A DNA stretch of 24,213 nucleotides. Origin: Chloroflexota bacterium (lineage in GTDB: Bacteria > Chloroflexota > Dehalococcoidia > Dehalococcoidales > RBG-16-60-22). The stretch covers positions 1-24,213 of the forward strand of contig JACPQH010000111.1 of the NCBI GenBank assembly GCA_016190585.1. Direction: 5' to 3'. The translations under genes and the position numbers were made by a program. Of the stretch, positions 15,101 to 22,217 are shown piece after piece. The notes below the pieces were generated by a model that did no database searches, was not told the DNA's origin, and saw only the letters and a list, made by a program, of their open reading frames with translations. Position 1 is the first letter of the stretch, and each line of letters starts with the position of its first letter.

Positions 15101-16344
15101 TGCACGGTCTCAGGGTCGCTCTGTTCCTCGCCTACAAGTCTATCCTGAAAGGCAACCGGTGGGCGCTGGCGCTGACCGTCCTGGTGATGGCGCTCAGCTT
15201 TGTGAACCTCATCTTCACCTCGTCGATACTCTCCGGGGTGACGACCACGCTGGACCGGCAGCTTATCGACACCTCGCTGGCGAATATCGTCCTCAGCCCG
15301 CCGGAAAACCGGTACTACCTGGACAACGCCGCCGACATCGAACGCCAGGTCAGGCAGTTCCCCGAGGTCGCCGGCGTCTCCGCCCACCTTAACGCCGAGG
15401 GCTTCTTCGAGTACCGCTGGCAGGAGAAGCGGCAGCCGGCGGACAAGGGGCGGAGCGGCCGCTGGGACGTCGTCGGCATCAACCCGGAAGACGAGTCCCG
15501 GGTGACCACCATCCACGGCCAGATGATCGAGGGCAGCTACCTCGCGCGGAACGACCGCGACCAGATCGTCCTGGGCGTCGAGATCGCCGGCGGGGAGCAG
15601 GCGCAGAGCTCGCCCTTCCTGACGCTGGGCGGGGTGAAGGCGGGGGAGAAGGTTCGCCTGACCTACCCCAACGGCGTCCGGCGCGAGTACACCGTGAAAG
15701 GCATCTTCCGCGCCCGCGAGATGATCCGCACCGACCACCTGGCCTTCGTCAGCCGGGCGGAGATGGTGTCCGTGATGGGGCGCTCCGTCTACGCCGACCG
15801 GGCCACCCAGGTGCTGGTCAGGGTAAACCCGGGCGCGGACGAAGACGCCCTCGTCGAGCGGCTGCGCCGGCTTGACCTGGGGGCGCAGGTCCGGGGCTGG
15901 CAGGAGTACGGCGGCGCCCTGCGCAGCATGGTCTCCACCTTCAGCATCATCGCTGGTCTTATCGGCGGCGTCGGCCTGACCGTGGCCGCAATCGTCATGT
16001 TCATCGTGATATACATCAACCTGGTGTCGAAGCGCCGGCAGATCGGCATCCTGCGGGCTATCGGCGTCAAGCAGGATATCATCATCGGCTCTTACCTTAC
16101 CCAGGCGGTGCTCTTCGCCCTGGCCGGGACCGGCATCGGCTGGGCCATCATCCACTTCGGGCTGGACCCCTACTTCCGCCAAAACCCGATGGAGCTGCCC
16201 ATCGGCCTGGTGAGCCTGACCATCAAGGCCTCGACCATACAGAGCTCCATCTTCGGGCTTGTCGGCGCGGCGGTGCTGGCGGGGTTCATTCCAGCCTGGG
16301 CTGTTATGAAACAGAGCATTATCAAGGCGATATGGGGAAACTGA
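15100..16344 (+). CDS. ABC transporter permease, FtsX/MacB-LolE type
   Basis: A 414-residue permease with one N-terminal helix (about residues 20-42), a large extracytoplasmic domain (about 45-275), and three C-terminal helices (around 280-310, 328-352 and 385-408), the FtsX/MacB layout of transporters that act on substrates in the outer leaflet or outside. The signature coupling-helix region SKRRQIGILRAIGVKQDIII is present. It overlaps marR by one base and is followed by its ATPase; no membrane-fusion protein is nearby. Substrate unknown; with a MarR regulator, efflux of a toxic compound or lipid is plausible. Confidence 0.88.
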   Translation: MHGLRVALFLAYKSILKGNRWALALTVLVMALSFVNLIFTSSILSGVTTTLDRQLIDTSLANIVLSPPENRYYLDNAADIERQVRQFPEVAGVSAHLNAEGFFEYRWQEKRQPADKGRSGRWDVVGINPEDESRVTTIHGQMIEGSYLARNDRDQIVLGVEIAGGEQAQSSPFLTLGGVKAGEKVRLTYPNGVRREYTVKGIFRAREMIRTDHLAFVSRAEMVSVMGRSVYADRATQVLVRVNPGADEDALVERLRRLDLGAQVRGWQEYGGALRSMVSTFSIIAGLIGGVGLTVAAIVMFIVIYINLVSKRRQIGILRAIGVKQDIIIGSYLTQAVLFALAGTGIGWAIIHFGLDPYFRQNPMELPIGLVSLTIKASTIQSSIFGLVGAAVLAGFIPAWAVMKQSIIKAIWGN

Positions 16345-16345
16345 T

Positions 16346-17029
16346 TTGATAAAGGTAAGAGATCTGCGCAAGGTTTACGGCTCGGGTCCGACGGCGACCC
16401 TTGCCCTCAAGGGCGTCGACCTGGAGATTCATGCCGGCGAGTTCGTGGCCGTGATGGGGCGGAGCGGCTCGGGGAAGTCCACTCTGCTCCATCTCCTGGG
16501 CCTGCTTGACCGGCCGACCTCCGGCGGGATACTTATCGAAAACACGGACGTGCTGAGGCTTTCGGAGAGGCAGCGGACCCGTTTTCGCCTGGAGAGGCTG
16601 GGCTACGTCTTCCAGGAGTACTCCCTTATCCCCGAGCTCACCATACTGGAGAATGTTTACCTGCCCTCGCTGTGCTGCAATGGTGGCAAGAACAATCGCC
16701 AGAGGGCCGGGGAGATGCTGGAGGTCGTCGGGCTGGGCGAGAGACTGGGACACTACCCGGCGGAGGTCTCGGGCGGTGAGCAGCAGCGGGTGGCCATCGC
16801 GCGGGCGCTCATCAACCGGCCCCGGACGCTCTTCGCCGATGAGCCGACCGCCAGCCTGGACGCGACCTCGGCGGGGGTCGTCCTCGATCTTTTCCGCCGG
16901 CTGAACCACGAGATGGGGCAGACCATCGTCATGGTAACCCACGAGCCGGAGGACGAGCGGTTTGTCGACCGGGTCATCTGGCTGAAGGACGGCCTGGTCG
17001 ACCCGGTTAAAATCCCGGTTTCTCGTTGA
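16346..17029 (+). CDS. ABC transporter ATP-binding protein, LolD/MacB type
   Basis: A 227-residue ATPase with all motifs intact: Walker A GRSGSGKS (38-45), Q-loop Q90 in VFQEYSL, signature VSGGEQQ (141-147), Walker B LFADEP (D165, E166) and the switch H199 in VTHEPED. This powers the permease just upstream, whose stop is two bases before this start. The start is TTG at 16346, with GGGGA about 7 bases upstream; the resulting N-terminus IKVRDLRKVYGSG is normal for the family. It ends the marR operon. Confidence 0.94.
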   Translation: MIKVRDLRKVYGSGPTATLALKGVDLEIHAGEFVAVMGRSGSGKSTLLHLLGLLDRPTSGGILIENTDVLRLSERQRTRFRLERLGYVFQEYSLIPELTILENVYLPSLCCNGGKNNRQRAGEMLEVVGLGERLGHYPAEVSGGEQQRVAIARALINRPRTLFADEPTASLDATSAGVVLDLFRRLNHEMGQTIVMVTHEPEDERFVDRVIWLKDGLVDPVKIPVSR

Positions 17030-17126
17030 CCGGTATCGTCGAGACCCGCCTCGGGCTGCCTTCCCGCTGGCGGACGACCGTCTTGCCGGCGAAGGTGCCG
17101 ATGTGAAACAGGGGCTTTGACAGCAC
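17007..17126 (-). CDS. Possible small protein of 39 residues
   Basis: A minus-strand frame with GTG start reading LFHIGTFAGKTVVRQREGSPRR and ending NEKPGF. Its third codon positions are strongly G/C, as in real genes here, yet it overlaps the ATPase end by 23 bases and lies over the promoter of the membrane protein gene at 17152. It lacks a good ribosome site. It may be a remnant of a longer gene. Weakly supported. Confidence 0.25.
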   Translation of the reverse strand: MLSKPLFHIGTFAGKTVVRQREGSPRRVSTIPVNEKPGF

Positions 17127-17145
17127 CTTTACCGGGTGTTATATT
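17117..17145 (+). promoter_or_regulatory. Strong promoter giving a leaderless transcript
   Basis: Perfect TTGACA (17117-17122), 17 bases, TATATT (17140-17145). The ATG at 17152 starts 6 bases after the -10 box, exactly where transcription should begin, and no Shine-Dalgarno is present. Confidence 0.75.
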
Positions 17146-17151
17146 CAAGCC

Positions 17152-17865
17152 ATGCAGTGGTTACCCTTCACGTCGAGCCTGGTCAGCCTCATCTTCGCCG
17201 TGGTCGTCTTCGACCAGTACCTGGCGCGCCGGAAACCGCACCAGCTCGTTTGGAGCATCGGGTTCTTCTTCTATTTCGCTTCGACACTCGCCGAGTTCCT
17301 GTGGGAAGCCTACGGGGCCAACGAGCTGGTCTACCGCCTCTGGTACCTGACGGGCGCCATCTACGTGGCGGCTTACCTGGGCATGGGCACGGTCTACCTC
17401 CTGGCGTCGCGGCGCAAGGCCCACATCACCATGACGGTGCTGGGGCTGGCTTCCGTCTACGCCCTCGTCAAAGTAGCCGCCGCGCCGGTGGATGTCGCCA
17501 CCTTGACCCAGCTTGCCGGGACCGCCTTCCCGGCGGACGTCAGGCTGATTACGCCGTTCTTCAACATATTCGGTACGGTGGCCCTGGTGGGCGGGGCGAT
17601 CTACAGCGCCGCGGTCTTCTGGCGCAAGAGGATCATGCCGCACCGGGTGCTCTCCAACTTCCTCATCGCCCTGGGGGCCATCATGCCGGCCTTCGGCGGC
17701 ACGCTGCTCCGCTTCGGCGTCCCGCAACCATTCTATTTCTTGGAGCTGGCCGGCATCATTATCATCTTCCTGGGCTTCCTGCGCAACCGCGAGGTCTTCG
17801 GGCTCTTCCGCGTGCCCCTGGTCCACCTTCTCGTTCCGGCCTCCAGGAGCAAGAGCGCGCACTGA
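17152..17865 (+). CDS. Seven-helix integral membrane protein of unknown function
   Basis: A 237-residue protein with seven predicted helices (about residues 5-21, 33-51, 60-84, 89-109, 133-157, 165-186 and 194-211) and a short basic C-terminal tail. The pattern resembles the membrane-sensor part of 7TM signalling proteins without any attached kinase or cyclase domain, but I recognise no family. Conserved-looking polar residues inside helices include WEAYG and the E of FLELAG. It has its own strong, leaderless promoter and stands alone between the ABC operon and the nitroreductase. Confidence 0.75.
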   Translation: MQWLPFTSSLVSLIFAVVVFDQYLARRKPHQLVWSIGFFFYFASTLAEFLWEAYGANELVYRLWYLTGAIYVAAYLGMGTVYLLASRRKAHITMTVLGLASVYALVKVAAAPVDVATLTQLAGTAFPADVRLITPFFNIFGTVALVGGAIYSAAVFWRKRIMPHRVLSNFLIALGAIMPAFGGTLLRFGVPQPFYFLELAGIIIIFLGFLRNREVFGLFRVPLVHLLVPASRSKSAH

Positions 17866-17884
17866 AAAGAGGCGACCGGCCCAT

Positions 17885-17913
17885 TTGTATTAACCGCCGT
17901 TCTTTAATACAAT
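17885..17913 (+). promoter_or_regulatory. Nitroreductase promoter under a 9-bp inverted repeat
   Basis: TTGTAT (17885-17890), 17 bases, TACAAT (17908-17913) form the promoter; start near 17920. The perfect inverted repeat TTGTATTAA (17885-17893) and TTAATACAA (17904-17912), 10 bases apart, covers both boxes and is a good candidate operator for a dimeric repressor. Confidence 0.6.
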
Positions 17914-17935
17914 AAGGCTGTTTCCGGGTGAGCCG

Positions 17936-18673
17936 ATGGACAAGCCTCGAGACGTTATCAATAGGCTGATGAAGTTTTCCGGTCGCGCCCTTATCCTGCT
18001 GGCCCTCATGCCCTTGTCCTGCGCCTACGGCGGCTCCCTTAACTACGGCTCGGAGTCATCGCGCGCCGCCGGGGAGGCGGTCAGCCTGCCATCCCCGAAA
18101 AGCGACGGCCCGGTACCGCTGGAAGAAGCCCTGCGGAAGCGGCGCTCGGTGCGCGAGTTCCGGGACGAGCCTCTAAGCCTGGAGGCTGTCTCCCAGTTGC
18201 TCTGGGCGGCGCAGTGCATAACGGCGCCGGATGGCTTCCGCACCGCCCCGTCCGCCGGCGGCACCTACCCCCTCGAGGTGTACGCGGTGGTGGGAAAAGT
18301 GAACGGGCTTGAGCCCGGCGTCTACCGCTACGTCGCCGACGGGCACCGGCTAGAGAGGGTCCGGGAGGGCGACCTCAGGGACAGCCTGGCCGGGGCGGCG
18401 CTCGACCAGGCCGCTATCAGGGAAGCCCCGGTGGACATCGTCATCGCCGCGGTGTACGCGCGCACGGCCGCCCGCTACGGCGACCGCGGGACGCGCTACG
18501 TCCACCTGGAGGCGGGGCACGCCGCCCAGAACCTGTGCCTCCAGGGGGTGGCGCTGGGGCTGGGTTCGGTGGTCATCGGGGCCTTTTATGACGAGCCGGT
18601 CCGGGAGCGGCTCGGGATGCCGTCCGGTGAGAGCCCGCTGTACATCGTGCCGGTTGGCCGGCCGGCAGGCTAG
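17936..18673 (+). CDS. Exported SagB-type nitroreductase family protein
   Basis: A 245-residue protein with a signal-like N-terminus (basic, then RALILLALMPLSC) and an FMN-dependent nitroreductase domain from about residue 60: RRSVREFRDEPLSLE, SAGGTYPLEVYAV, VYRY and the C-terminal GLGSVVIGAF...VPVGRPAG. SagB-type proteins oxidise or reduce small organic substrates with FMN. C29 lies near a lipobox (PLSC), but proline at -3 makes lipidation uncertain; export is likely. The ribosome site is GGGTGAG. It ends overlapping the convergent metallopeptidase gene by 4 bases. Confidence 0.88.
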   Translation: MDKPRDVINRLMKFSGRALILLALMPLSCAYGGSLNYGSESSRAAGEAVSLPSPKSDGPVPLEEALRKRRSVREFRDEPLSLEAVSQLLWAAQCITAPDGFRTAPSAGGTYPLEVYAVVGKVNGLEPGVYRYVADGHRLERVREGDLRDSLAGAALDQAAIREAPVDIVIAAVYARTAARYGDRGTRYVHLEAGHAAQNLCLQGVALGLGSVVIGAFYDEPVRERLGMPSGESPLYIVPVGRPAG

Positions 18674-19044
18674 TCTATTCCTTCCTCGATCTCGTCCAGC
18701 CGCTCGTCGCCGATGCCGAAGAAATGGGCGATCTCGTGCCTGACGACCCGGCCGATCTCCTCGACTATCTCGTCATCCGAGCGGCATACCGCCTCGATGG
18801 GCTTCTGGAAGATGGTCACCTTGTCCGGCGGGACGAGGCCGTAGTGGGTGTCGCGCTGGGTGAGGGGCACGCCTTCATACAGTCCCAGCAGGGTCTGGTC
18901 ACGGCTGATCCCGGCCTGGCGCATCTGGCGGGGGGTGGGGCTGTCCTGCACCACAACGTCGACGTTGTCCAGCCGGGAGGCGAACTCCCCGGGGAGCGCC
19001 TCAACCGCCCGGACTACAAGCTCGCTGAACCTTTCTTTATCCAT
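18670..19044 (-). CDS. Zincin-like metallopeptidase family protein
   Basis: A 124-residue protein whose C-terminal motif RHEIAHFFGIGDERLDEI carries the HExxH zinc site and the extended HFxG(I)xDE pattern of the small minimal-gluzincin-like family (Pfam Zincin_1). N-terminal features include VDVVVQDSPTP and LLGLYEGVPLTQR. These compact proteins are cytoplasmic, probably proteases, with unknown substrates. The gene starts at ATG 19044 behind a minus-strand promoter and ends convergently with the nitroreductase gene. Confidence 0.9.
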   Translation of the reverse strand: MDKERFSELVVRAVEALPGEFASRLDNVDVVVQDSPTPRQMRQAGISRDQTLLGLYEGVPLTQRDTHYGLVPPDKVTIFQKPIEAVCRSDDEIVEEIGRVVRHEIAHFFGIGDERLDEIEEGID

Positions 19045-19071
19045 CGCGCCGCAATATTCCAGTCACCCCGT

Positions 19072-19100
19072 ATTATAGCCTGAAAGGCGGCGCGGGTGAA
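19072..19100 (-). promoter_or_regulatory. Promoter of the metallopeptidase gene
   Basis: On the minus strand TTCACC (19100-19095), 17 bases, TATAAT (19077-19072). The leader would be about 20 bases. Confidence 0.6.
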
Positions 19101-19166
19101 AATGGCCCGGGTTAGCTCCGCCGTTCCGGGCTGGTGTGTCAGTATGTATCCCCTGTTAATGAAAAA

Positions 19167-19223
19167 GGGGGGCTTCATTTAACCCCCCTCGAGTTCGCGC
19201 GGACTAAAGCTAAATGAAGCCCC
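19167..19223 (-). terminator. Intrinsic terminator of the sulfur operon
   Basis: On the minus strand GGGGCTTCATTTA (19223-19211) and TAAATGAAGCCCC (19181-19169) form a perfect 13-bp stem, followed by CC and TTTTT. Inside the second arm, GGGGGG-N10-CCCCCC (19188-19167) forms an alternative short hairpin, also directly before the T-run. It lies about 60 bases past the cysteine synthase stop and before the metallopeptidase promoter. Confidence 0.75.
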
Positions 19224-19284
19224 TTAAGTCACCCCGCTACAGGAGCAATCCCCACCCTGTCCGCCCGGCGAACGGTGTTCCATC

Positions 19285-20481
19285 TTACTTCTTGACGGTA
19301 AAGACATGGCGGCTGTCCTCCTGCCGGTAATCCGGCTTCAGGCTGCGCTGCTTGATCTCCTGGGCGACGGACCTTACCGAGTCCACATCGCCGAGCACCA
19401 GCCGGACGGTCTCGCCTTCCCTGAGGCTGTCCAGCAGCTCGGCGGCCTTGATGCGGGAAAGCGGGCACACCAGGCCGGCCAGGTCGAACTCGCGGGACGG
19501 CCGCTGGGCGCTGGTCTCGAGATAGTCTTTGTAGAAGCTGGCGTACTTGAAGGCGTCGTCGGGCGATATCGCCACGGCCAGGCCCCTGGCCGACTTGCCG
19601 GAGCGCAGGGCGGCGAAGACGATGGCGCCGGTGGTGGGCCCGACCATTATGCCGTCCTTCCGCGCCAGCCGGACGGCGGTCTCGTAGGCATCGCTGTCGC
19701 TCACCCCGATGACCCCGTCGATTACCGAGCGGTCAAGTATTTTGGGGATGAACTCCTCGTCCAGGCCGGTTATCCGCTTGAGTCCCGGCAGCTTGTGCTC
19801 GGCGGCGGCCGGTTCGATGGCGATCACCTTTATCGCCGGGTTCTGCTCTTTCAGGAAACGGCCGACGCCGCTGATGGTGCCCCCCGTGCCCAGCCCCGCG
19901 AAAAAGTGGGTCACTTGCCCCTTCGTCTGCTTCCATATCTCCGGCCCGGTGGTGCGGTAGTGCGCCCGGACATTAAGCTCGTTCTCGTACTGGTTGGGGC
20001 TGACGTAGCTGTCTTTGGTGGCCGGGCTCTTTATCATGGCGTTCACCAGGCCGCGGGCGCCCTCGCTGGGGAAGAGCGGGCAGAGGGCGTCATCGGCTTC
20101 GACGACCTTGGCCCCCAGGAACTTGAGCATGACCTTCTTCTCTTCCGGTATCCGCTTGGGCACGGCTATCTCCGCGGGAATGCCCAGCGCGTTCGCCATG
20201 CCTACCAGGGCGATGCCGGTGTTGCCCGACGACGGCTCGATGACCGTCTGGCTGTCCCGGTCGAGGCCCGCCAGCATCTCGGCGACGATCCGGTCCTTGA
20301 CCGAACCGAAAGGGTTGTACCTTTCCAGCTTCAGGTAGACCGGGAACTCGCGGGCGGGGTTGCTCCGGTTAAGCTTGACCAGCGGGGTGGGGTTTTCCGG
20401 GCTCGACACAAGCTGCGTGATGTCCGCGTAGACCCGCAGGCCGTGATCGGGCGCCTCACCTGTTCCGTTATGTTTGCTCAT
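19285..20481 (-). CDS. Cysteine synthase (CysM/CysK type) fused to a C-terminal TusA domain
   Basis: A 398-residue protein. Residues 1-325 are a PLP-dependent cysteine synthase: TPLVKLNR (32-39), Schiff-base K62 in NPFGSVKDR, SGNTG (85-89) and GTGGTISG (198-205); the usual GISSGA loop is GPTTGA. Residues about 329-398 form a TusA/SirA-like sulfur carrier, with C339-P340 in DLAGLVCPLSR and the VRLVLGD strand. TusA carries persulfide sulfur, so the fusion may pass sulfur to the synthase or away from new cysteine; both are inference. The start is ATG 20481, overlapping the upstream sulfite reductase stop as ATGA, with AAGGAGC upstream. The open frame runs further upstream, but only inside that gene. 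Confidence 0.85.
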   Translation of the reverse strand: MSKHNGTGEAPDHGLRVYADITQLVSSPENPTPLVKLNRSNPAREFPVYLKLERYNPFGSVKDRIVAEMLAGLDRDSQTVIEPSSGNTGIALVGMANALGIPAEIAVPKRIPEEKKVMLKFLGAKVVEADDALCPLFPSEGARGLVNAMIKSPATKDSYVSPNQYENELNVRAHYRTTGPEIWKQTKGQVTHFFAGLGTGGTISGVGRFLKEQNPAIKVIAIEPAAAEHKLPGLKRITGLDEEFIPKILDRSVIDGVIGVSDSDAYETAVRLARKDGIMVGPTTGAIVFAALRSGKSARGLAVAISPDDAFKYASFYKDYLETSAQRPSREFDLAGLVCPLSRIKAAELLDSLREGETVRLVLGDVDSVRSVAQEIKQRSLKPDYRQEDSRHVFTVKK

Positions 20482-22052
20482 GGCGCTACAAAGCTCCTTA
20501 TGATATTCGAGTTCCGGGCGAGCAGCATGCCCTTGAAATCTCCCTCGCCGCTCTCGCTGATGATGTCGGCCAGAGAGGCGTTCCGCTCCTTGATGATGCT
20601 CAGGCAGGTCTCGGCCAGCTCCACGGCTTCGCTCTCCGCAAGGAACCGGGCGATAACCACGCCGAGCCGCGTCTCGGGACCGCCCCTGCCGCCGACCAGC
20701 AGGGCGAACCCCTTTCTCTTCTCGGTAATGGCGTCCAGCGGGCAGGCGCCGAGGCACGCGCCGCAGTAGCGGCATTCCTCTTTGTCTATCACGGCCACGC
20801 CGTCCTGCATGGTGATGGCCCTCCGCTTGCAGACGCTCACGCAGAGCTCGCAGCCGCTGCAGATGGCGGTATCGACCTCCGGGTCGACCACGCCGTGGAA
20901 ACCGATATCGCTGAGGTGGGCGATGCCGCACGAGTTGGGGCACCCCGAGCCCGATACCGTTACATTCCGGTTGTCCAGGCCCATCCGCGCCGCCCGGGCT
21001 TCAACCTGGCGCAGCAGCGACTGCGGGTTGGCGACCGCCTCGGAGCAGTACCAGCCGAAGCATGCCTGCAGGTTGTCGATGCCGTCATCCAGCGGCCGCA
21101 AGCCCACCTCCCGGAGCGCCTCCCTAATCCGCGGCAGGTCTGTTTCGTCGACGCAGGGGATTTCGGGCGCGCCGCGCACGGCGAAATGAACGAAACCCGG
21201 CCCGTAGCGCCGGGCGATATCCGCTATCTGGCGCAACTGCTTCGAATTTACTTCGCCGCAGGTCGCCCGAATCCTGAGGACCAGCTTGCCGGCGGCCGGC
21301 TGGCGGGCGTTGCTCTGGCAGGCCACCGGCCGGGTCTCCTGCCTGACGCGCAGGTTCCGGGTCAGCCGCTCCCTGACCGCGTCCAGGCCCATCCTTTTGA
21401 TGACGTCGGCGCCCCGCTCGCTGGGCGCCTTGCCCTCCTGCTGGAGCAGCTCGAAATAGTTCTGAACGAACCTGATGCTCTCGTCCTCATCCAGCAGTTC
21501 GGCTATTATCTGGCCCACCGAGGGCTTGACTCCGAGCCGGCCGCCGATGTGGACATCGTAGCCCTTCCGGCCGTCCCGCTCGGCGGCGACGAAGCTGACG
21601 TCGTTTAGAACGCGCGAGATGATGCAGTCCCTGCCGCAGCCGGCGATGCCGATTTTTATCTTGTAGAGGATGGGGTTCCGGTAATAGCTCTCCAGTCTTT
21701 CGCCCAGGCTGATGCAGTTAAGCACCGCCTCCGGGCAGATGTTGCTGTCGTAGCAGACGTTGATATTGCGCACCCGGTTGCCGCAGCGGTCGAGCTCCAT
21801 CTCGACCTTGCCCAATTCCGCCTTGACATCGGGGACATCGTTGATATTGATCCAGGGGATGATGGGTATCTGCCGGGTGGTGAAGAGCAGGAAGCCCCGG
21901 CCGAAGATATCGGTGATGTCGGCCAGCTTTTCGAGCTGTGTCGAGTTCAGGTTGCAGCACGAGGTCTTCACCCAGAGACCGAACATGTCCTTCTCTTTCA
22001 GCTTGGTGATGCCGCCCCGCCTCAGCTCCTCGATATTTACCGGCGTTTCCAT
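20478..22052 (-). CDS. Siroheme nitrite/sulfite reductase family protein with tandem catalytic units and 2[4Fe-4S] ferredoxin domain
   Basis: A 524-residue protein built from two homologous siroheme units. Unit 1 (about 10-235) has LNSTQLEKLADI, GFLLFTTRQIPIIPW, the cluster cysteines C100-x5-C106 and C139-x3-C143, and GGRLGVKPSVG. Unit 2 (about 255-524) repeats this as VNSKQLRQIADI, GFVHFAVRGAPEIPC, C331-x4-C336 and C371-x3-C375, with a ferredoxin module inserted (C398-x2-C-x2-C-x3-C408 and C427-x2-C-x2-C-x3-C437). The layout recalls AsrC/Fsr/DsrAB more than plant-type SiR. It probably reduces sulfite to sulfide for the cysteine synthase cotranscribed behind it. The ATG has AAGGAG 6 bases upstream and a near-perfect promoter. 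Confidence 0.88.
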   Translation of the reverse strand: METPVNIEELRRGGITKLKEKDMFGLWVKTSCCNLNSTQLEKLADITDIFGRGFLLFTTRQIPIIPWININDVPDVKAELGKVEMELDRCGNRVRNINVCYDSNICPEAVLNCISLGERLESYYRNPILYKIKIGIAGCGRDCIISRVLNDVSFVAAERDGRKGYDVHIGGRLGVKPSVGQIIAELLDEDESIRFVQNYFELLQQEGKAPSERGADVIKRMGLDAVRERLTRNLRVRQETRPVACQSNARQPAAGKLVLRIRATCGEVNSKQLRQIADIARRYGPGFVHFAVRGAPEIPCVDETDLPRIREALREVGLRPLDDGIDNLQACFGWYCSEAVANPQSLLRQVEARAARMGLDNRNVTVSGSGCPNSCGIAHLSDIGFHGVVDPEVDTAICSGCELCVSVCKRRAITMQDGVAVIDKEECRYCGACLGACPLDAITEKRKGFALLVGGRGGPETRLGVVIARFLAESEAVELAETCLSIIKERNASLADIISESGEGDFKGMLLARNSNIIRSFVAP

Positions 22053-22068
22053 CTCCGCTCCTTAAAGT

Positions 22069-22083
22069 TGACTAATATAATCA
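22069..22083 (-). promoter_or_regulatory. Candidate operator in the leader of the sulfur operon
   Basis: TGACTAATATAATCA is an imperfect palindrome (TGA-N-TA ... TA-N-TCA) between the predicted transcription start (about 22088) and the ribosome site. An AT-rich binding site in this position would suit a repressor; no regulator gene is adjacent. Confidence 0.35.
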
Positions 22084-22094
22084 GGATAGTTGTG

Positions 22095-22123
22095 ATTATA
22101 ACCGACCCTTTTCGGTTTGTCAA
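22095..22123 (-). promoter_or_regulatory. Consensus promoter of the sulfur operon
   Basis: On the minus strand a perfect TTGACA (22123-22118), exactly 17 bases, then a perfect TATAAT (22100-22095). The spacer begins and ends with the inverted repeat ACCGA ... TCGGT (22101-22116), a possible operator between the boxes. Confidence 0.9.
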
Positions 22124-22165
22124 TAAGCCTCAGGGCATATTAAGGGATTTTTAAGGAGCGATGAT

Positions 22166-22194
22166 TTGACGCCGCCGCCGAAAAACCTTAGCAT
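22166..22194 (+). promoter_or_regulatory. Promoter of the amidohydrolase gene
   Basis: TTGACG (22166-22171), 17 bases, TAGCAT (22189-22194), giving a start near 22201 and a 17-base leader holding AAGGAG. It diverges from the sulfur-operon promoter 40 bases away. Confidence 0.5.
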
Positions 22195-22217
22195 GAGGCT
22201 AAAAAAGGAGCGCGGTC

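Noticed and set aside
15094..16371. A 425-codon minus-strand frame opposite the ABC permease
   Set aside because: It is a shadow of the permease, which has helices and family motifs and is coupled to marR and the ATPase.
20482..20943. Upstream extension of the cysteine synthase frame to 20943
   Set aside because: This part is out-of-frame reading of the siroheme reductase gene; the true start is ATG 20481 with a ribosome site and ATGA coupling.
22152..22169. AAGGAGCGATG as an upstream start for the amidohydrolase
   Set aside because: This ATG is followed one codon later by TGA, and it lies before the predicted transcription start.
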